From NCBI RefSeq assembly GCF_025809055.1, contig NZ_CP075529.1:1364001-1428000 (forward strand): DNA of 64,000 bases, read 5' to 3'. A program made the translations under genes and the position numbers. The notes under the pieces were generated by a model that was given only the letters and a program-made list of their open reading frames with translations, was not told the DNA's origin and did not search any database. Numbering within the stretch: the first letter of the stretch is position 1; every line of letters begins with the position of its first letter. The DNA comes from Devosia sp. (GTDB taxonomy: Bacteria > Pseudomonadota > Alphaproteobacteria > Rhizobiales > Devosiaceae). Below, piece after piece: positions 1 through 8,861 of this stretch.

Positions 1-2
1 GG

Positions 3-941
3 CGATATGAGGGGCTGACGCTGTTCACCCCGCGCGTTTATAGCGGCCTGGGCGGGATGGCAATGGCCGGCGAGCCGACCGGATATCCCGACAAGGACGA
101 GTTCGCCGACTATCTCGAAGCCTATGCCGCACGCTTCCGCCTGCCCGTAGAGCACCGAGCCGTGGTCGCCTCGATCACCCGGGATAGCGGGGGCCGATTT
201 ATCGTCTCGGGTTCCGGTTTCGACACCATCGCCGCCGATGCGGTCGTCATGGCGACCGGCGCGTTCCGTGACCCGATCGTCCCCTCCTGGGCCGCGGCGC
301 TCCCGTCCGAGGTAGCGGCAATGCCTGCCGAGGAATTCGGCGACGGCAGCCATCTGCCGCCGGGGCCGCTCCTGGTCGTCGGCGACGGCGCCAGCGGGCG
401 CGATATCGCCGTGCTGGCGAGACCGAAGCGCGAAGTCGTTCTCGCCACCGGGCGACCGAGACGGCTCCTGCCCGAACGCCTGTTGGGGAAGAGCCTCTGG
501 TGGTGGCTGGACGTCACCGGCCTGGTGCGAGCGCCGACGCGATCCCTGCGCGGAAGGGCGATGCGGCGGAGCGATCCGTTCCCCAACAGGGGGCGGCGGG
601 CGCTGAGCGATCTCGCTGCCGAGGGCATCCGGATCAAGCCGCGCGCAACGGGCGTTGCCGCTGGCATGGTTGGCTTCGCGGACGGGTCCGCGGTACGGCC
701 AGCCGCCGTCGTGTGGGCGATCGGCTATAAAGCGGACTGGTCCCTCATCGACGTCGAGAACGTGCTGGACGGGAACGGCGTCGTGCGGCACGACGACGGC
801 ATATCTCCCGTAGAGGGTCTCTATTTCGTCGGGCTGCCCTGGCAGAGGAACCGGGCCTCGGGGCTGGTGATGGGGGTCAGCGCGGACGCCGCCGTCATCG
901 TCGATCACCTGCTGCGAAGACACCTGGCTCGACACCGCTGA
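3..941 (+). CDS. Flavin-containing monooxygenase-like NAD(P)/FAD oxidoreductase, 5' truncated
   Basis: The frame is open from the window edge, so the true start lies upstream; about 313 codons are visible. The visible part resembles the C-terminal two thirds of CzcO/TrkA-type flavoproteins. It has the 'YSGL..M...GEPTGYP' region typical of these enzymes, a second Rossmann motif GDGASGRD (dinucleotide binding), the ATG-like hinge VVMATGAFRDP, the VVWAIGY motif and a C-terminal 'GLYFVGLPWQR' segment. It would oxidise a substrate with NAD(P)H and O2; the substrate cannot be read from the sequence. The N-terminal FAD-binding GxGxxG lies outside the window. In this metal and envelope-stress island it may be an accessory detoxification enzyme (inference). 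Confidence 0.85.
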   Translation, partial: RYEGLTLFTPRVYSGLGGMAMAGEPTGYPDKDEFADYLEAYAARFRLPVEHRAVVASITRDSGGRFIVSGSGFDTIAADAVVMATGAFRDPIVPSWAAALPSEVAAMPAEEFGDGSHLPPGPLLVVGDGASGRDIAVLARPKREVVLATGRPRRLLPERLLGKSLWWWLDVTGLVRAPTRSLRGRAMRRSDPFPNRGRRALSDLAAEGIRIKPRATGVAAGMVGFADGSAVRPAAVVWAIGYKADWSLIDVENVLDGNGVVRHDDGISPVEGLYFVGLPWQRNRASGLVMGVSADAAVIVDHLLRRHLARHR

Positions 942-1035
942 GCGAATGGTGCGGCGGATGCATGGGCATCCACGAGGCGAGCATGAAGACCGTCATCACC
1001 CCCAGCACGAGCAGGACCACATCGAAAATACGCAA
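895..1035 (-). CDS. Possible small one-pass membrane peptide (46 aa)
   Basis: A short minus-strand frame from a TTG at 1035 to a stop at 895 encodes a peptide with one clear hydrophobic segment (VVLLVLGVMTVFMLASW) followed by a Met/His-rich stretch (MPMHPPHH). It overlaps the 3' end of the flavoprotein gene. The Met/His cluster after a membrane helix would suit metal contact, in keeping with the CDF, ZIP and copper oxidase genes nearby. There is no convincing ribosome-binding site and the start is a TTG, so this may be chance. Confidence 0.2.
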   Translation of the reverse strand: MRIFDVVLLVLGVMTVFMLASWMPMHPPHHSLSGVEPGVFAAGDRR

Positions 1036-1250
1036 GACGCACCGCCGGAATTGAACGCCCCATGCTGACCTCCGCCTCGTCGTTCCGCAACGACGGCGAC
1101 TTCAAAGCCCCGTGAAGCCGCGGACAAGTATCGTCGCCGCCGGTTCGAGGCTGCCATAGGACACCGTTGTCACCGCGCAAGCCGACAGGGGTCGATGCGA
1201 GAAGCGCAGGCAGCATCGCCGGCAGCGAAACAGGCTTCGCTCGCCCTAGC
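942..1250. other. Intergenic region without a confident gene
   Basis: About 310 bases separate the flavoprotein gene from the convergent transglutaminase-like gene. Apart from the doubtful small frame that enters from the left, no gene, terminator with a T run, or repeat was recognised here. Confidence 0.5.
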
Positions 1251-1874
1251 CTAGTAGCCCGCCGTCACCGTCGTCGCGCCATTCCGTCCGCCGAGGATGT
1301 CGACCCATTGGGCGGCATGGGCCTGGCTCTGACGCTTCAGATAGGTATAGGGCGTATCGGTCCACAGCTTGATCTCGGCCGCTTGGTTGTCGAGGACGAA
1401 ATCGCCCCGGTCGGTCCGAACCATCAATACCGCATGACCAGCCCCGTTGGGCTGGGTCACCACTGTCAACAGCAAGGTGGACGGGGCCCAGTTGCGTTCG
1501 ATTAGCGCGGCTCGCTTGGCCAGCGCATAGTCCTCGCAATCGCCGTACCCGTCGGTGGGATAGGTCCAGAATTCCTCGACGCCGTAGAAATCCTGGTCGC
1601 TGATGGGCTTGATCGCGACATTGTAGTGGTAGTTGACCTCCACCAGGTCGCGCCAGAGCGCTTCATCGAGCGCAACGCTCCGGACCATGTCGGTGGATTG
1701 GCATTCGGAAGGCCGACGCTGGCAGAATTCGGCATGGCCGAAGGGAATCGACGTCCGGTCGCCTATCGAGGCGAAGGCGGAGTGGCCTTCGTTCGCGGCT
1801 GCCGGTGCGGCAACGCTCAACGACAAAACTATCGCGACAAGTGCCAATAGAATGGTGCCAGCAGCTTTCATCAT
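1251..1874 (-). CDS. Exported transglutaminase-like cysteine peptidase (BTLCP family)
   Basis: The protein is 207 aa with an N-terminal signal peptide (hydrophobic LLALVAIVLSLSVAAPAAA). The core carries the papain/transglutaminase triad of the bacterial transglutaminase-like cysteine peptidase family: Cys in 'GYGDCEDYA', His in 'GAGHAVLMV' and Asp in 'FVLDNQ'. Known family members are periplasmic and include LapG-type proteases that cut adhesins; this one is not next to a lapD or adhesin gene, so its target is unknown. The start at 1874 is chosen because GGGAG lies six bases upstream on the coding strand; an ATG three bases downstream is an alternative. Confidence 0.88.
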   Translation of the reverse strand: MMKAAGTILLALVAIVLSLSVAAPAAANEGHSAFASIGDRTSIPFGHAEFCQRRPSECQSTDMVRSVALDEALWRDLVEVNYHYNVAIKPISDQDFYGVEEFWTYPTDGYGDCEDYALAKRAALIERNWAPSTLLLTVVTQPNGAGHAVLMVRTDRGDFVLDNQAAEIKLWTDTPYTYLKRQSQAHAAQWVDILGGRNGATTVTAGY

Positions 1875-2118
1875 CACGATCTCCCTGATGGAGACCACGA
1901 TGGGCGTCGCGAATTGCCCTGATCGAAAAACTACGAAGCAATTTTGAATCGAGTTTTAGTCGGCCGCCTAACGGACTGTTAGCCATGCCATCGGCGCGCC
2001 CGGCTCGCTCTCGGGAACACCGTGCTCCGGCTCGGGCGATATCGTCATGCACCGACGTCCATTCCCCAATATCGCCGGATTTAACCGTACGATAAGGATG
2101 ATCCGCTGATATGACCTC

Positions 2119-2466
2119 GTGCGTCCGCTGGGTGAAGATGTGTTGGATTTAGGCCGCAGGGTGCTGCCCGCTCTCATCGCGATCTTGGCGCTGGTGATCG
2201 CATTGCACCAGCCGGTTGCGCTCGAGTCCGGAACCGGCGTCGCGAACGCGGTCGCGGTCGCGCACACGTCAGCGCCCGAAATCGGCTCCGGCACGGAGCC
2301 CCTCCATTCCACCCCGTGCTGCTCCGTGGTGGCGTTCCTGCCCACAACTGCCTTCGAACAGATCCTCTGGGACGGTTCCGCCCAGGTCGCCCATGGCAAT
2401 ACCCGGGATGCCGCCGACCTGCCGAAGCCTCCGTCCAAGCCTTTCCGGCCTCCGCGCATCGCCTGA
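2119..2466 (+). CDS. Hypothetical small membrane-anchored protein
   Basis: This 115-aa frame starts with GTG; a TTG at 2140 is an alternative. It has one N-terminal hydrophobic helix (VLPALIAILALVIAL) and then a region containing Ser-Thr-Pro-Cys-Cys and a Pro/Lys-rich tail ending PPRIA. It sits 130 bp upstream of the L,D-transpeptidase gene on the same strand. I do not recognise a family. The Cys pair could be a metal or disulfide site. Coding status is plausible from strand continuity and a membrane segment, but not proven. Confidence 0.45.
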   Translation: MRPLGEDVLDLGRRVLPALIAILALVIALHQPVALESGTGVANAVAVAHTSAPEIGSGTEPLHSTPCCSVVAFLPTTAFEQILWDGSAQVAHGNTRDAADLPKPPSKPFRPPRIA

Positions 2467-2595
2467 GCGCCAGCCGTGAACCGAAGGAGCCGAGCGGCTC
2501 CGCGGCCTCGCGGATGAACGAGCGAGCAATCGACGATTGCGGCCATCGAGCGCCCATTCGTCGCCCATTCGGACCGGAATCCATTGGACCGCACC

Positions 2596-3843
2596 ATGAA
2601 ACGCAGAGACTTCATTCGACTCTTTCCCCTGGGAATGGCGGCGACCTTGCCGTTCGCCTCCCCGACCTACGCCCAATCGCTCTGGAGCATGATGAACCGC
2701 GACCGCTCCCTCACGGACGCGGACCGCGAAGCCAACAGCGCCGCGGCGCTACAGGCCATCGACACGGTGGAGCCTATCCTCTCCTACGACACCGCCAACA
2801 ACCTGCAGATGGCGATCGCCCAATACGAACCATTCGTGCTGGCCGGCGGCTGGGAACAGGTGCCGCAGGAGACCTACGGCGTCACCATGGGCGTCTCCCG
2901 CGACGGGGTGATCCAGCTCAAGCGTCGCTTGCTCTCATCCGCCGACATGGCGATGGTGGACAATGTCGATGAGGTCTTCGACGCGCCAACCGATGCCGCC
3001 CTGCGGCGGTTTCAGGCTCGTCACGGCTTGCGCGTGAGCGGGGAGGTCGACGAGGCAACCTGGTATGCTCTCAACGTCCCCGCGGAAACGCGTCTGCACC
3101 AGTTGCGCCTCAATCTGCTACGGGTGCAGAACATGGCGGCCCGTCTCGCCGACCGCTATGTCGTGGTCAACATCCCCGCCGCCTTCATCGAGATCGTCGA
3201 GGGCGGCATGGTCTCCCGCCGCCACACCGCCGTGGTGGGGCGCATCGACCGGCAAACGCCGATCCTCAAGAGCCGCATCCACCAGATCAACTTCAATCCG
3301 TTCTGGAACGTCCCGGTCTCGATCATCCGGAACGATCTCATAAAATACATGAACGAGAACCCGAACTACCTCACCGAGCAGGGCATCCGCATCTACGACG
3401 GCGACGGGCGGGAACTGCAGCCGACCGACATCGACTGGCAGACCGAGCAGGCGGTCAACTACCGCTTCCGGCAGGACCCAGGACCGCTCAACGCCATGGG
3501 CAATGTCAGGATCAATTTCCACAACCCGCATTCCGTGTTCCTGCACGACACGCCGACCAAAGGCCTGTTCGGCGACAATGCCCGCTTCCTGTCCTCCGGC
3601 TGCGTCCGCGTCGACCAGGTGCAAGATTTCGTGGCCTGGGTCCTGCGCGACAACGGCGACTGGGGGCCCACGGAAATAGCGGATGTCTTCACCAACGGTG
3701 CTCGGACCGACGTGGATGTCCGCAATCCGGTCGAGATCCATACGACCTATATCTCGGCCTGGGCCAACAGGCAGGGCATCGTCAGCTTTCGGGACGACGT
3801 CTACGAATTCGACATGGCGGGCAAGGTCACGTTCGAGAGTTGA
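2596..3843 (+). CDS. L,D-transpeptidase (YkuD domain, YcbB/LdtD-like)
   Basis: A 415-aa enzyme expected to cross-link peptidoglycan 3-3 or attach proteins to it in the periplasm. The N-terminus MKRRDFIRLFPLGMAATLPF is a probable Tat-like or Sec signal ending near PTYAQ; the start at 2596 is preferred over an upstream TTG (2584) because it begins this signal. A peptidoglycan-binding segment (VFDAPTDAALRRFQARHGL) is followed by the YkuD catalytic motif, HDTP...SSGCVRV, with the nucleophilic Cys and its His. It is followed 13 bp later by a penicillin-binding protein gene, so the two probably form a peptidoglycan-synthesis operon. Such an extra copy on an island suggests beta-lactam or envelope-stress tolerance (inference). 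Confidence 0.9.
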   Translation: MKRRDFIRLFPLGMAATLPFASPTYAQSLWSMMNRDRSLTDADREANSAAALQAIDTVEPILSYDTANNLQMAIAQYEPFVLAGGWEQVPQETYGVTMGVSRDGVIQLKRRLLSSADMAMVDNVDEVFDAPTDAALRRFQARHGLRVSGEVDEATWYALNVPAETRLHQLRLNLLRVQNMAARLADRYVVVNIPAAFIEIVEGGMVSRRHTAVVGRIDRQTPILKSRIHQINFNPFWNVPVSIIRNDLIKYMNENPNYLTEQGIRIYDGDGRELQPTDIDWQTEQAVNYRFRQDPGPLNAMGNVRINFHNPHSVFLHDTPTKGLFGDNARFLSSGCVRVDQVQDFVAWVLRDNGDWGPTEIADVFTNGARTDVDVRNPVEIHTTYISAWANRQGIVSFRDDVYEFDMAGKVTFES

Positions 3844-3856
3844 TGGAGCCACGACC

Positions 3857-5551
3857 ATGGCAATGGCCGAGACCATCGCGCTCGACGGCGCCCGCAAGCA
3901 GCGCGGCGACCTCACGCGGTCGCGCATCCGCTGGATGATCCTGGGCGTCGTGCTCGGCTTCGTCCTGGTCGGCGGGCGGCTGGTGCAGCTCGGTATGGTC
4001 GAGACCGACCAGACCATCGAGGGCCAGACGCGTGACGCCATCACCGCCACCAGACCGCCGATCCTCGACCGCAACGGCCTGGAGATGGCGGTCGATATCC
4101 GCGTGCCCTCGCTCTACGCCGAGCCGCGCCGCATCGTCGACGTGGAGGAGGCGGTTGAGAAATTGCGGACCGTCCTGCCCGATCTCGACGAGTCCTGGCT
4201 GCGCAACCGGCTGACCGGCGAGCAGGGTTTCGTCTGGGTAAAGCGGGAGTTAACGCCGGCCATCGAGCAGCAGGTCATGCGGCTGGGCATTCCCGGCATC
4301 GACTTCATCACCGAATCCAAGCGGTTCTACCCCGGAATGCGGGAGGCCTCGCACATCCTTGGCTCCACCAATGTGGACAACCAGGGAATCTCCGGCATCG
4401 AGCGCTATATGGATACCGAATCCGTGGCGCTGCTGCAGGAGCTCGGGTTGGCGCGCGGCAATGCGCTGACGCCAGTGGAGCTGAGCGTGGACATGCGCGT
4501 CCAGCACGTCATGTATGCCCAGTTGACCGATGCCATGACCCGCTATCAGGCCATTGCCACAGCAGGCGTCATGATGGACATCCGTACCGGCGAGGTCGTG
4601 GCATTGGCCTCGCTGCCGGATTTCGACCCGAACGAGCCGTCGACCGCTCTGGTCAAGGATACCTTCAACCGCGTCACCTCGGGCATTTTCGAGGTCGGCT
4701 CGATTTTCAAGACAATCACCCTGGCCGGTTCTCTCGACGCGGGTGCCGTGTCAATGACCGACACGTTCGACGCCCGCTTCGGGGTCCGCTTCGGTCGCTA
4801 CACCATCAGCGACTTCCGCGGCAAGAACAGGATCCTCAGCCTGCCTGAAGTGTTCAAATACTCATCCAACATCGGCACGATCCGCGTCATGCAGGCCATG
4901 GGCGCGGACAATTTCCGCGCGTTCCTGACCACCATCGGCCTCGACCGGCGCGTGCCCTTCGAATTGCCGGAGATGCGGCTGCCGTCGGTCAAGTCCTCCT
5001 TCGCGGAGGTCGAGGCGGCGACGGCCTCGTTCGGCCACGGCCTCTCGGTCTCTATGCTGCACATGGCCGCTGCCTATTCGGCCATAGCCAATGGCGGCAA
5101 CTACATCGCGCCGACCCTGTACAAGCGCGAGATGGCCGATGCGGAAGCCGTGTATCAGCGCGTCCTGGCGCCCGAGACGAGCGCCGCCATGCGCTACCTC
5201 CTGCGCCTCAACGCCTTGGAGGGGTCGGGGACGCAGATGAACCGGGAGACCCTCGGTTACCGGACCGGCGGGAAGACGGGAACGGCGGAAAAGGTGGTGG
5301 ACGGCGCCTATTCCTCGAGCAAGGTCACGAACTTCTTCGCCTCGGTCTTCCCCATGGACGCGCCGCGCTACGCCATGGTGATCATGGTGGACGAACCCAA
5401 GGCCGAGAACCCGCAATCGGGAACCACCGCCGGGTGGAACGCCGGCGCGGTCAGCGGGAGGATAATCCAGCGCGTGGCGCCGATGCTCGGCGTGGCACCG
5501 GATTTCTCGGAGGCACTGGACAGGGATCTTGTACCGGTCACCTTGAGATAG
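3857..5551 (+). CDS. Penicillin-binding protein 2 / FtsI-family D,D-transpeptidase
   Basis: A 564-aa class B PBP with an N-terminal membrane anchor (WMILGVVLGFVLVGGRLVQLG), a PBP dimerisation region starting at 'PPILDRNGLEMA', and all three transpeptidase motifs: SxxK as GSIFKT, SxN as SSNIG, and KTG as GKTGTAEK. It forms 4-3 cross-links in septal or side-wall peptidoglycan. The start at 3857 is chosen over a longer frame overlapping the L,D-transpeptidase because the cytoplasmic tail and anchor follow directly. It is probably a paralogue of the housekeeping ftsI, since no dcw-cluster gene is nearby. Pairing with an L,D-transpeptidase would give a self-contained cross-linking set. Confidence 0.9.
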   Translation: MAMAETIALDGARKQRGDLTRSRIRWMILGVVLGFVLVGGRLVQLGMVETDQTIEGQTRDAITATRPPILDRNGLEMAVDIRVPSLYAEPRRIVDVEEAVEKLRTVLPDLDESWLRNRLTGEQGFVWVKRELTPAIEQQVMRLGIPGIDFITESKRFYPGMREASHILGSTNVDNQGISGIERYMDTESVALLQELGLARGNALTPVELSVDMRVQHVMYAQLTDAMTRYQAIATAGVMMDIRTGEVVALASLPDFDPNEPSTALVKDTFNRVTSGIFEVGSIFKTITLAGSLDAGAVSMTDTFDARFGVRFGRYTISDFRGKNRILSLPEVFKYSSNIGTIRVMQAMGADNFRAFLTTIGLDRRVPFELPEMRLPSVKSSFAEVEAATASFGHGLSVSMLHMAAAYSAIANGGNYIAPTLYKREMADAEAVYQRVLAPETSAAMRYLLRLNALEGSGTQMNRETLGYRTGGKTGTAEKVVDGAYSSSKVTNFFASVFPMDAPRYAMVIMVDEPKAENPQSGTTAGWNAGAVSGRIIQRVAPMLGVAPDFSEALDRDLVPVTLR

Positions 5552-5592
5552 AGACGAGCAGGCAGCAACGATCCGAAAGGAACAGGTCGAAA

Positions 5593-6522
5593 ATGGCGGG
5601 AAACGAAGCGGCCACTGGCCACGGGAACGACGACGGGCACGATCACGGCCAGACGGTGACGGCTGACAACGAGAGGCGCATCCGTTTCGTCTTCATCTTC
5701 ACGGCAGGCTACGCGGCGGTGCAGGCCGTCGGCGGGTGGTTCTCGGGATCGCTAGCCCTGATCGCGGATTCCGGCCACATGGTCTCGGACGCCGCCGCTC
5801 TGCTCCTGGCGCTCATCGCCTATCGCGTGGCGCGCCGTCCCGTGGACAGCACGCGCACCTACGGCTTCCATCGCGTGCGGGTGCTGGCGGCCCTGGCCAA
5901 CGGCGCCTCACTCCTCCTCCTCGTCGCCTGGATAACCTGGGAGGCGATCAACCGCATCAACGATCCGCACGAAGTGCTGGCGGGGCCGATGCTGGTCGTC
6001 GCCGTCATCGGCTTGATCGTCAACCTCGCGGGCGCCTGGATTCTCTCACACGGAACGAAAGGTGATAGCAACCTCAAGGGCGCCTTCCTTCACGTCATCG
6101 GCGATCTCCTAGGCTCGGTGGGCGCCATCGCCGCGGCCATCGGCATCATGCTGACCGGCTGGACGCTGCTCGATCCGATCCTGTCCGTCCTGGTGGCCAT
6201 CCTGGTCGTCCGCTCGGCCTGGACGCTGGTCAAGGAATCCATACGCGTCCTGCTGCAGGCCGTGCCCCGCGGGCTGGATGCGCGCAGGGCGGAAGCGGAA
6301 ATGGCGGAACTGCCCGAGATCGACAAAGCCGGGCATTTCCACGCCTGGACCCTCACCGACGAGACGGTGGTCGCGACCGTTCACGTCGTGCCCGCGGACG
6401 GGATAGATCCTCTGACCCTGCCCACCCTGGTGTCGGGATGGCTAAAGTCCCGGTACGACATCGATCACGTCACCGTCCAGGTCGACCCGCGCGGCACTGT
6501 CTGGGAGGCGGACACGATTTGA
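5593..6522 (+). CDS. Cation diffusion facilitator (CzcD/ZitB-like metal exporter)
   Basis: A 309-aa inner-membrane protein that exchanges Zn2+, Co2+ or Cd2+ for protons. It has a His/Asp-rich N-terminal tail (GHGNDDGHDHGQ) and six membrane segments. The two metal-site motifs of the family are visible: DSGHMVSD in TM2 and HVIGD in TM5. A cytoplasmic C-terminal domain contains 'HFHAWTLT'. The start at 5593 has GAAAGGAAC upstream. It ends five bases before the convergent ZIP gene, so two metal transporters of opposite expected direction lie tail to tail. Metal specificity is not decided by the sequence. Confidence 0.92.
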   Translation: MAGNEAATGHGNDDGHDHGQTVTADNERRIRFVFIFTAGYAAVQAVGGWFSGSLALIADSGHMVSDAAALLLALIAYRVARRPVDSTRTYGFHRVRVLAALANGASLLLLVAWITWEAINRINDPHEVLAGPMLVVAVIGLIVNLAGAWILSHGTKGDSNLKGAFLHVIGDLLGSVGAIAAAIGIMLTGWTLLDPILSVLVAILVVRSAWTLVKESIRVLLQAVPRGLDARRAEAEMAELPEIDKAGHFHAWTLTDETVVATVHVVPADGIDPLTLPTLVSGWLKSRYDIDHVTVQVDPRGTVWEADTI

Positions 6523-6526
6523 GTAG

Positions 6527-7711
6527 CTAGATCTTGATCACCGCCGCGGTCACATACATGAATGCCAGGCCGATCAAGAAGCCCGACAGCACCGGGGCCG
6601 AGAGCCAGGATTGTCCCTCCCGTTCGGCCCGGCGCAGGAAATAGCTCGTTACCTCGACGATGACCTGCAGGATGGCGCCGGCCCCGATACCCAGGGCGAG
6701 CGCCGACCATTGCGGGCCGTAGGCAAGGCTGCCCAACCACATGCCGAAGACCGCTGGCAGGCCCGCGACCAGGGTCAGGGCGCCGAAGGTCCAGAGCGGC
6801 GGGCGCCTGTCGACCATGGGGGCGGCGATGCCGATGCCTTCGGTGACATTGTGGATGGCGAAGCCGAGAACGAGGAAGGTGCCGAGGCCCGCGGAGCCGG
6901 CGGTGAAGGCGGCGCCGATCGCCAGCCCCTCGCCGAAATTGTGCAGACCGATGCCGAAGGCGATGTAGAAGGCGAGGGCCAGGCCTTCCGGCTGCCCGGA
7001 TCGACGCCCGATCCCCATCAGGATCAGGAAGGTGGACAGGGCCGCGAGGATAACCATGGCCTGTCCCTGGAACAGGGCGGCTGATTGCAGTGAGAGTTCC
7101 AGCGCCTCGAACGTCATGTCGACCAGGAGGAAAGCGAGCAGGCCCACCGTCAGCGCGAGCAGGAATCCCATGCCCAAACTACCCATCCCGCGCAGCGCCG
7201 GATAGAACATGAGCCCGATGGCCACCGGCAGGATGCCCACGATTGCCCCCACGATCGCCTGCTGGGTGAGCTGGCCTTGCGTGGCCACCGGCGTCGGCAC
7301 GGCCACTGGGATCTCGTGCTCGAAGGTGGCACCGGTATTGGTGACGAGATTGATCCGATGTGCCTCTCCGAGCACCCACGGATACGGAACCTGCAACCAG
7401 GCCGTGCTGCCGCGCGCCAGCGGCCCGGGCGGGTCCATGGTAAAGGTCCAATAGGCGTTGTCTATCTGGACTTGGGCGATCGTCATCGGTTCGGAGCCGC
7501 CCGCGCGGATGAAGGTCTTGATGCCGCCGCTGTCGAGGACGACGCGCTCGAAGGCGATCGCCTCGACCGGCGGAGCACCGTTGTTGAAGCTGCGCAGGGG
7601 ATCGACCGAAGCGATCCAAGCCACCGCAACCGCGAGTACCAGCAGCGGCGCGAGCAGCCAGGCGAAGCGGCGCCATCCGGCGGTCGGCGCACCAGGGGAC
7701 GTGTCGGTCAT
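6527..7711 (-). CDS. ZIP-family metal transporter with an extra periplasmic N-terminal domain
   Basis: A 394-aa membrane protein; ordinary bacterial ZIP proteins are about 250-310 aa. TM1 (FAWLLAPLLVLAVAVAWIA) is followed by about 120 residues of beta-rich extracytoplasmic sequence with no recognised family, then the ZIP domain. That domain carries both metal-binding motifs, HNFGEGLAIGA and HNVTEGIGIA. ZIP proteins usually import Zn, Fe or Mn. The gene begins one base after the stop codon of the multicopper oxidase gene, so the two are almost certainly co-transcribed and translationally coupled. The start at 7711 is chosen for that spacing and because TM1 follows. Confidence 0.88.
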   Translation of the reverse strand: MTDTSPGAPTAGWRRFAWLLAPLLVLAVAVAWIASVDPLRSFNNGAPPVEAIAFERVVLDSGGIKTFIRAGGSEPMTIAQVQIDNAYWTFTMDPPGPLARGSTAWLQVPYPWVLGEAHRINLVTNTGATFEHEIPVAVPTPVATQGQLTQQAIVGAIVGILPVAIGLMFYPALRGMGSLGMGFLLALTVGLLAFLLVDMTFEALELSLQSAALFQGQAMVILAALSTFLILMGIGRRSGQPEGLALAFYIAFGIGLHNFGEGLAIGAAFTAGSAGLGTFLVLGFAIHNVTEGIGIAAPMVDRRPPLWTFGALTLVAGLPAVFGMWLGSLAYGPQWSALALGIGAGAILQVIVEVTSYFLRRAEREGQSWLSAPVLSGFLIGLAFMYVTAAVIKI

Positions 7712-7712
7712 C

Positions 7713-8849
7713 TCAGGCCTCCACCACATCGAACATGCCCATCCAGCCCAGTTCCGTGAACTCGGCCTGATGGGCGTGGAACATGTATGGACCGGCTTCG
7801 TGCTCGGCATAGCTGAACTCGAGGATGCCCCGTTGCGCCTGGCACTGCATGATGAGGTCCACCGTGCGCAGCGTCGGCGTCAGGGTCGTACCGGTATCGA
7901 AATAGTCGAAGAAATTGGCGTGCAGGTGAAACGAGTTGATCGGGTCAAACTCGGTGACGTTGACGAGATAGATGCGTACCGGTCGCGACTTCTCGATGCG
8001 GATCGGCTGCTGCGCGAAGGCATGGGCGACGGTGTTGACAGCGTAGAACTCGTTCGCGTTGTCGAAATTGGTGTCGAAGGCGTTCATCACCATCACCAGT
8101 TCCTGCCAGCGTGCGTTCTCCGGCGTGCCGTAAAGGCGCGATCGCGCGGCATCGGCGAATTCGGGATGCAGCTCCGGGTCGGGATCGATGACGAAGGCGC
8201 CGTACATGCCCTTGTGCATGTGCCGCTTCAGCGGCAGGGCATGGCAATGGTAGAGATGGCAGCCGAACGGCCTGGCGTCGAACTCATAGATGAATTCCTC
8301 GCCCGGATTGATGAGGCCGGCTCCCGGCACGCCGTCCATGCGCCAGGAATGAATGCCGTGGAAATGCATGGAATGAGGATGGGACCCGTAGTTGCGGAAG
8401 ACGATCCGCAACCGCTCGCCCTCCTTGGCTCTCAGGGCGGGGCCGGGCACGCGACCGTTGAAGGTCCAGGCCGGAAACGTCACGCCGGGGGCAATCTCGA
8501 TGTCCTTGTCGATGGCCTCCACCTCGAAGGTGCGCAAGACCCTGCCATCCTCCATGAGCGACACCGTCCCGAAATCCCAATCGGTGAGCATGGCCGTGGG
8601 GTCGAAGCCGTTGGCCGCCGCATCCACTCGCCCCACGGTGATCATCTGCCCATGACCACCTTCGTGAATGGACGGAGCCGAGTAAGGGTTCACAGCGCTG
8701 GGGGCATCGTCTTGCATCGCCGCCATGTCATGCCCGGGCATGGATTGAGCCGCGGCGACGCCGGCAAATGCCGCAGTGCCGCCGGCAGCCGCGATGCCGG
8801 CGATGAGGCTGCGCCGCGAAACCTTCTCTGTTTCATGCTGGGTTGTCAT
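7713..8849 (-). CDS. Tat-exported multicopper oxidase with an altered C-terminal copper motif
   Basis: A 378-aa protein with a twin-arginine signal (SRRSLIAGIAAAGG) followed by a Met/His segment (MPGHDMAAM). Cupredoxin copper motifs are HFHGIHSW, then CHLYHCHALPLKRHMHKGM with a type-1-like Cys-His-Met arrangement, then HLHANFF. The final motif reads FHAHQAEFTELGWM, where a canonical three-domain laccase has HCHxxxHxxxGM, so the T1 Cys and a His are Ala and Glu here. The T1 copper may therefore sit in the first domain, as in some two-domain oxidases. It would oxidise metal ions or small organics in the periplasm. It leads the operon with the ZIP gene. A frame extension to 9161 is rejected because the Tat signal marks 8849 as the start. 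Confidence 0.88.
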   Translation of the reverse strand: MTTQHETEKVSRRSLIAGIAAAGGTAAFAGVAAAQSMPGHDMAAMQDDAPSAVNPYSAPSIHEGGHGQMITVGRVDAAANGFDPTAMLTDWDFGTVSLMEDGRVLRTFEVEAIDKDIEIAPGVTFPAWTFNGRVPGPALRAKEGERLRIVFRNYGSHPHSMHFHGIHSWRMDGVPGAGLINPGEEFIYEFDARPFGCHLYHCHALPLKRHMHKGMYGAFVIDPDPELHPEFADAARSRLYGTPENARWQELVMVMNAFDTNFDNANEFYAVNTVAHAFAQQPIRIEKSRPVRIYLVNVTEFDPINSFHLHANFFDYFDTGTTLTPTLRTVDLIMQCQAQRGILEFSYAEHEAGPYMFHAHQAEFTELGWMGMFDVVEA

Positions 8850-8861
8850 GGGTCGCCCTTG

